From positions 9,393-73,392 of the forward strand of contig DASVGQ010000146.1 in assembly GCA_036379455.1 (NCBI GenBank): a DNA stretch of 64,000 bases, read 5' to 3'. This document shows positions 63,261 through 64,000 of the stretch, piece after piece. Under the pieces are notes generated by a model, which was not told where the DNA came from, did no database searches, and saw only the letters and a list, made by a program, of their open reading frames with translations. Numbering within the stretch: position 1 is the stretch's first letter; each line of letters begins with the position of its first letter. The stretch is from SCRT01 sp036379455 (GTDB taxonomy: Bacteria; Pseudomonadota; Gammaproteobacteria; Nevskiales; Nevskiaceae). A program made the translations under genes and the position numbers.

Positions 63261-64000
63261 ATGAGTTCCGGAACCATCGTCCAGATCATCGGCGCGGTCG
63301 TCGATGTGGAATTTCCGCGTGACGCGATTCCGAAGATCTTCGACGCGCTGAAGGTCGAGGACAGTGGGTTGGTGCTCGAAGTGCAGCAACAGATGGGCGA
63401 CGGCGTCGTGCGCTGCATCGCGATGGGGGTCAGTGAGGGCCTGCGCCGCGGGCTGTCGGTGACCGATACCGGCGGACCCATCTCGGTGCCGGTCGGCCCG
63501 GCCACGCTGGGCCGCATCATGAACGTGCTGGGCGAGCCGCAGGACGAGCGCGGCGAGGTCAAGGCAGAGCACCGCTGGTCGATCCATCGCGACGCGCCGA
63601 GCTACGAGGACCAAGCCAGCTCGACCGAGCTTCTGGAAACCGGCATCAAGGTCATCGATCTGCTGTGCCCCTTCGCCAAGGGCGGCAAGGTCGGGTTGTT
63701 TGGTGGTGCGGGTGTCGGCAAGACCGTGAACATGCTGGAGCTGATCAACAATATCGCGACCAAGCACTCCGGCCTGTCCGTATTTGCCGGCGTCGGCGAG
63801 CGGACGCGCGAGGGCAACGACTTCTACCACGAGATGTCCGAGGCGGGCGTCATCAAGCTCGACAACCTGGCGGAATCCAAGGTGGCGATGGTCTACGGGC
63901 AGATGAACGAGCCGCCGGGCAACCGCCTGCGCGTGGCGTTGTCGGGGCTGACCATGGCCGAGTATTTCCGCGACGAAGGCCGCGACGTGCTGCTGTTCAT
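63261..64000 (+). CDS. atpD: ATP synthase F1 subunit beta, N-terminal part
   Basis: The gene runs off the right edge; 246 residues are visible. IVQIIGAVVDVEFPRDAIPK begins the protein, the P-loop is GLFGGAGVGKTVNMLEL (about residue 148), and SVFAGVGERTREGNDFYHEM follows with VYGQMNEPPGNRLRVALSGL. It is of the ordinary proteobacterial F-type, not the N-ATPase or V-type. Normally atpD follows atpG in the atp operon; here hpnM precedes it and no atpG end is seen in the 170-base gap. Confidence 0.95.
   Translation, partial: MSSGTIVQIIGAVVDVEFPRDAIPKIFDALKVEDSGLVLEVQQQMGDGVVRCIAMGVSEGLRRGLSVTDTGGPISVPVGPATLGRIMNVLGEPQDERGEVKAEHRWSIHRDAPSYEDQASSTELLETGIKVIDLLCPFAKGGKVGLFGGAGVGKTVNMLELINNIATKHSGLSVFAGVGERTREGNDFYHEMSEAGVIKLDNLAESKVAMVYGQMNEPPGNRLRVALSGLTMAEYFRDEGRDVLLF

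Noticed and set aside
63261..64000. N-ATPase (alternate Na+-type) beta subunit, because it is not preceded by atpG
   Set aside because: The visible sequence matches the standard proteobacterial F1 beta closely from its first residues, and no N-ATPase genes are seen.

Overview
The window is high-GC (roughly two thirds G+C by eye), densely coded DNA from a gammaproteobacterium. Lineage markers are the smpB-rnfH-bamE-fur block beside a one-piece tmRNA, the ypjD-corB and gluQ-DksA-like pairs, opgGH, RNase T, an F1 beta subunit of the standard type, and a hopanoid gene set. A Rieske-dioxygenase catabolic operon suggests an environmental degrader of aromatic or alicyclic acids. A PAH-degrading, Immundisolibacter-like lineage would fit, but that is a guess and not shown by the sequence.

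Layout. 1-9.5 kb: housekeeping genes (ypjD end, corB, DksA-like zinc finger, gluQ, methyltransferase, Usp, DUF924, thioredoxin, glutamine amidotransferase, purU, SnoaL-like). 9.9-12.2 kb: ssrA (tag ANDSNYALAA) with terminator, smpB, rnfH, bamE, fur. 12.4-18.5 kb: opgG-opgH for osmoregulated periplasmic glucans, rnt, argG. 18.7-28.4 kb: a tightly coupled catabolic operon with opine-dehydrogenase-like protein, hydroxyacyl-CoA dehydrogenase, Rieske oxygenase alpha and beta, CoA ligase, thiolase-like protein lacking thiolase catalytic residues, DUF35-SDR fusion, cyclase-family hydrolase and SDR. A solute-binding protein follows. 30-35 kb: nucleotide-sugar dehydrogenase, a seven-heme cytochrome c with a membrane cytochrome b, FrnE-like DsbA, PEP-mutase family protein, RidA. 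35.4-46.8 kb: an incomplete type VI secretion block (vgrG, OmpA-like, tagF, tssM, an unknown membrane protein, PAAR, tssA) with a decayed M15 peptidase fragment inside it. 47-50.7 kb: membrane J-domain protein, then DUF1538 x2, PII-like and CBS in one operon. 50.7-54.6 kb: ABC-F ATPase, LON-domain protein, GFA protein, AlkA-like glycosylase.

54.9-63.1 kb is the most striking part. It holds a mevalonate-pathway operon: diphosphomevalonate decarboxylase, a phosphomevalonate-kinase-like GHMP kinase, an HMG-CoA reductase fused in frame to mevalonate kinase, and type 1 IPP isomerase. It runs directly into hopanoid genes hpnH, hpnB and hpnM. Together these make isopentenyl diphosphate and modify hopanoid lipids, although most proteobacteria use the MEP route. 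The window ends in atpD, which here follows hpnM instead of atpG.

Many neighbours overlap by ATGA or GTGA, and GTG and TTG starts with good Shine-Dalgarno sequences are common. No tRNA, rRNA, CRISPR array or intact insertion sequence was seen.
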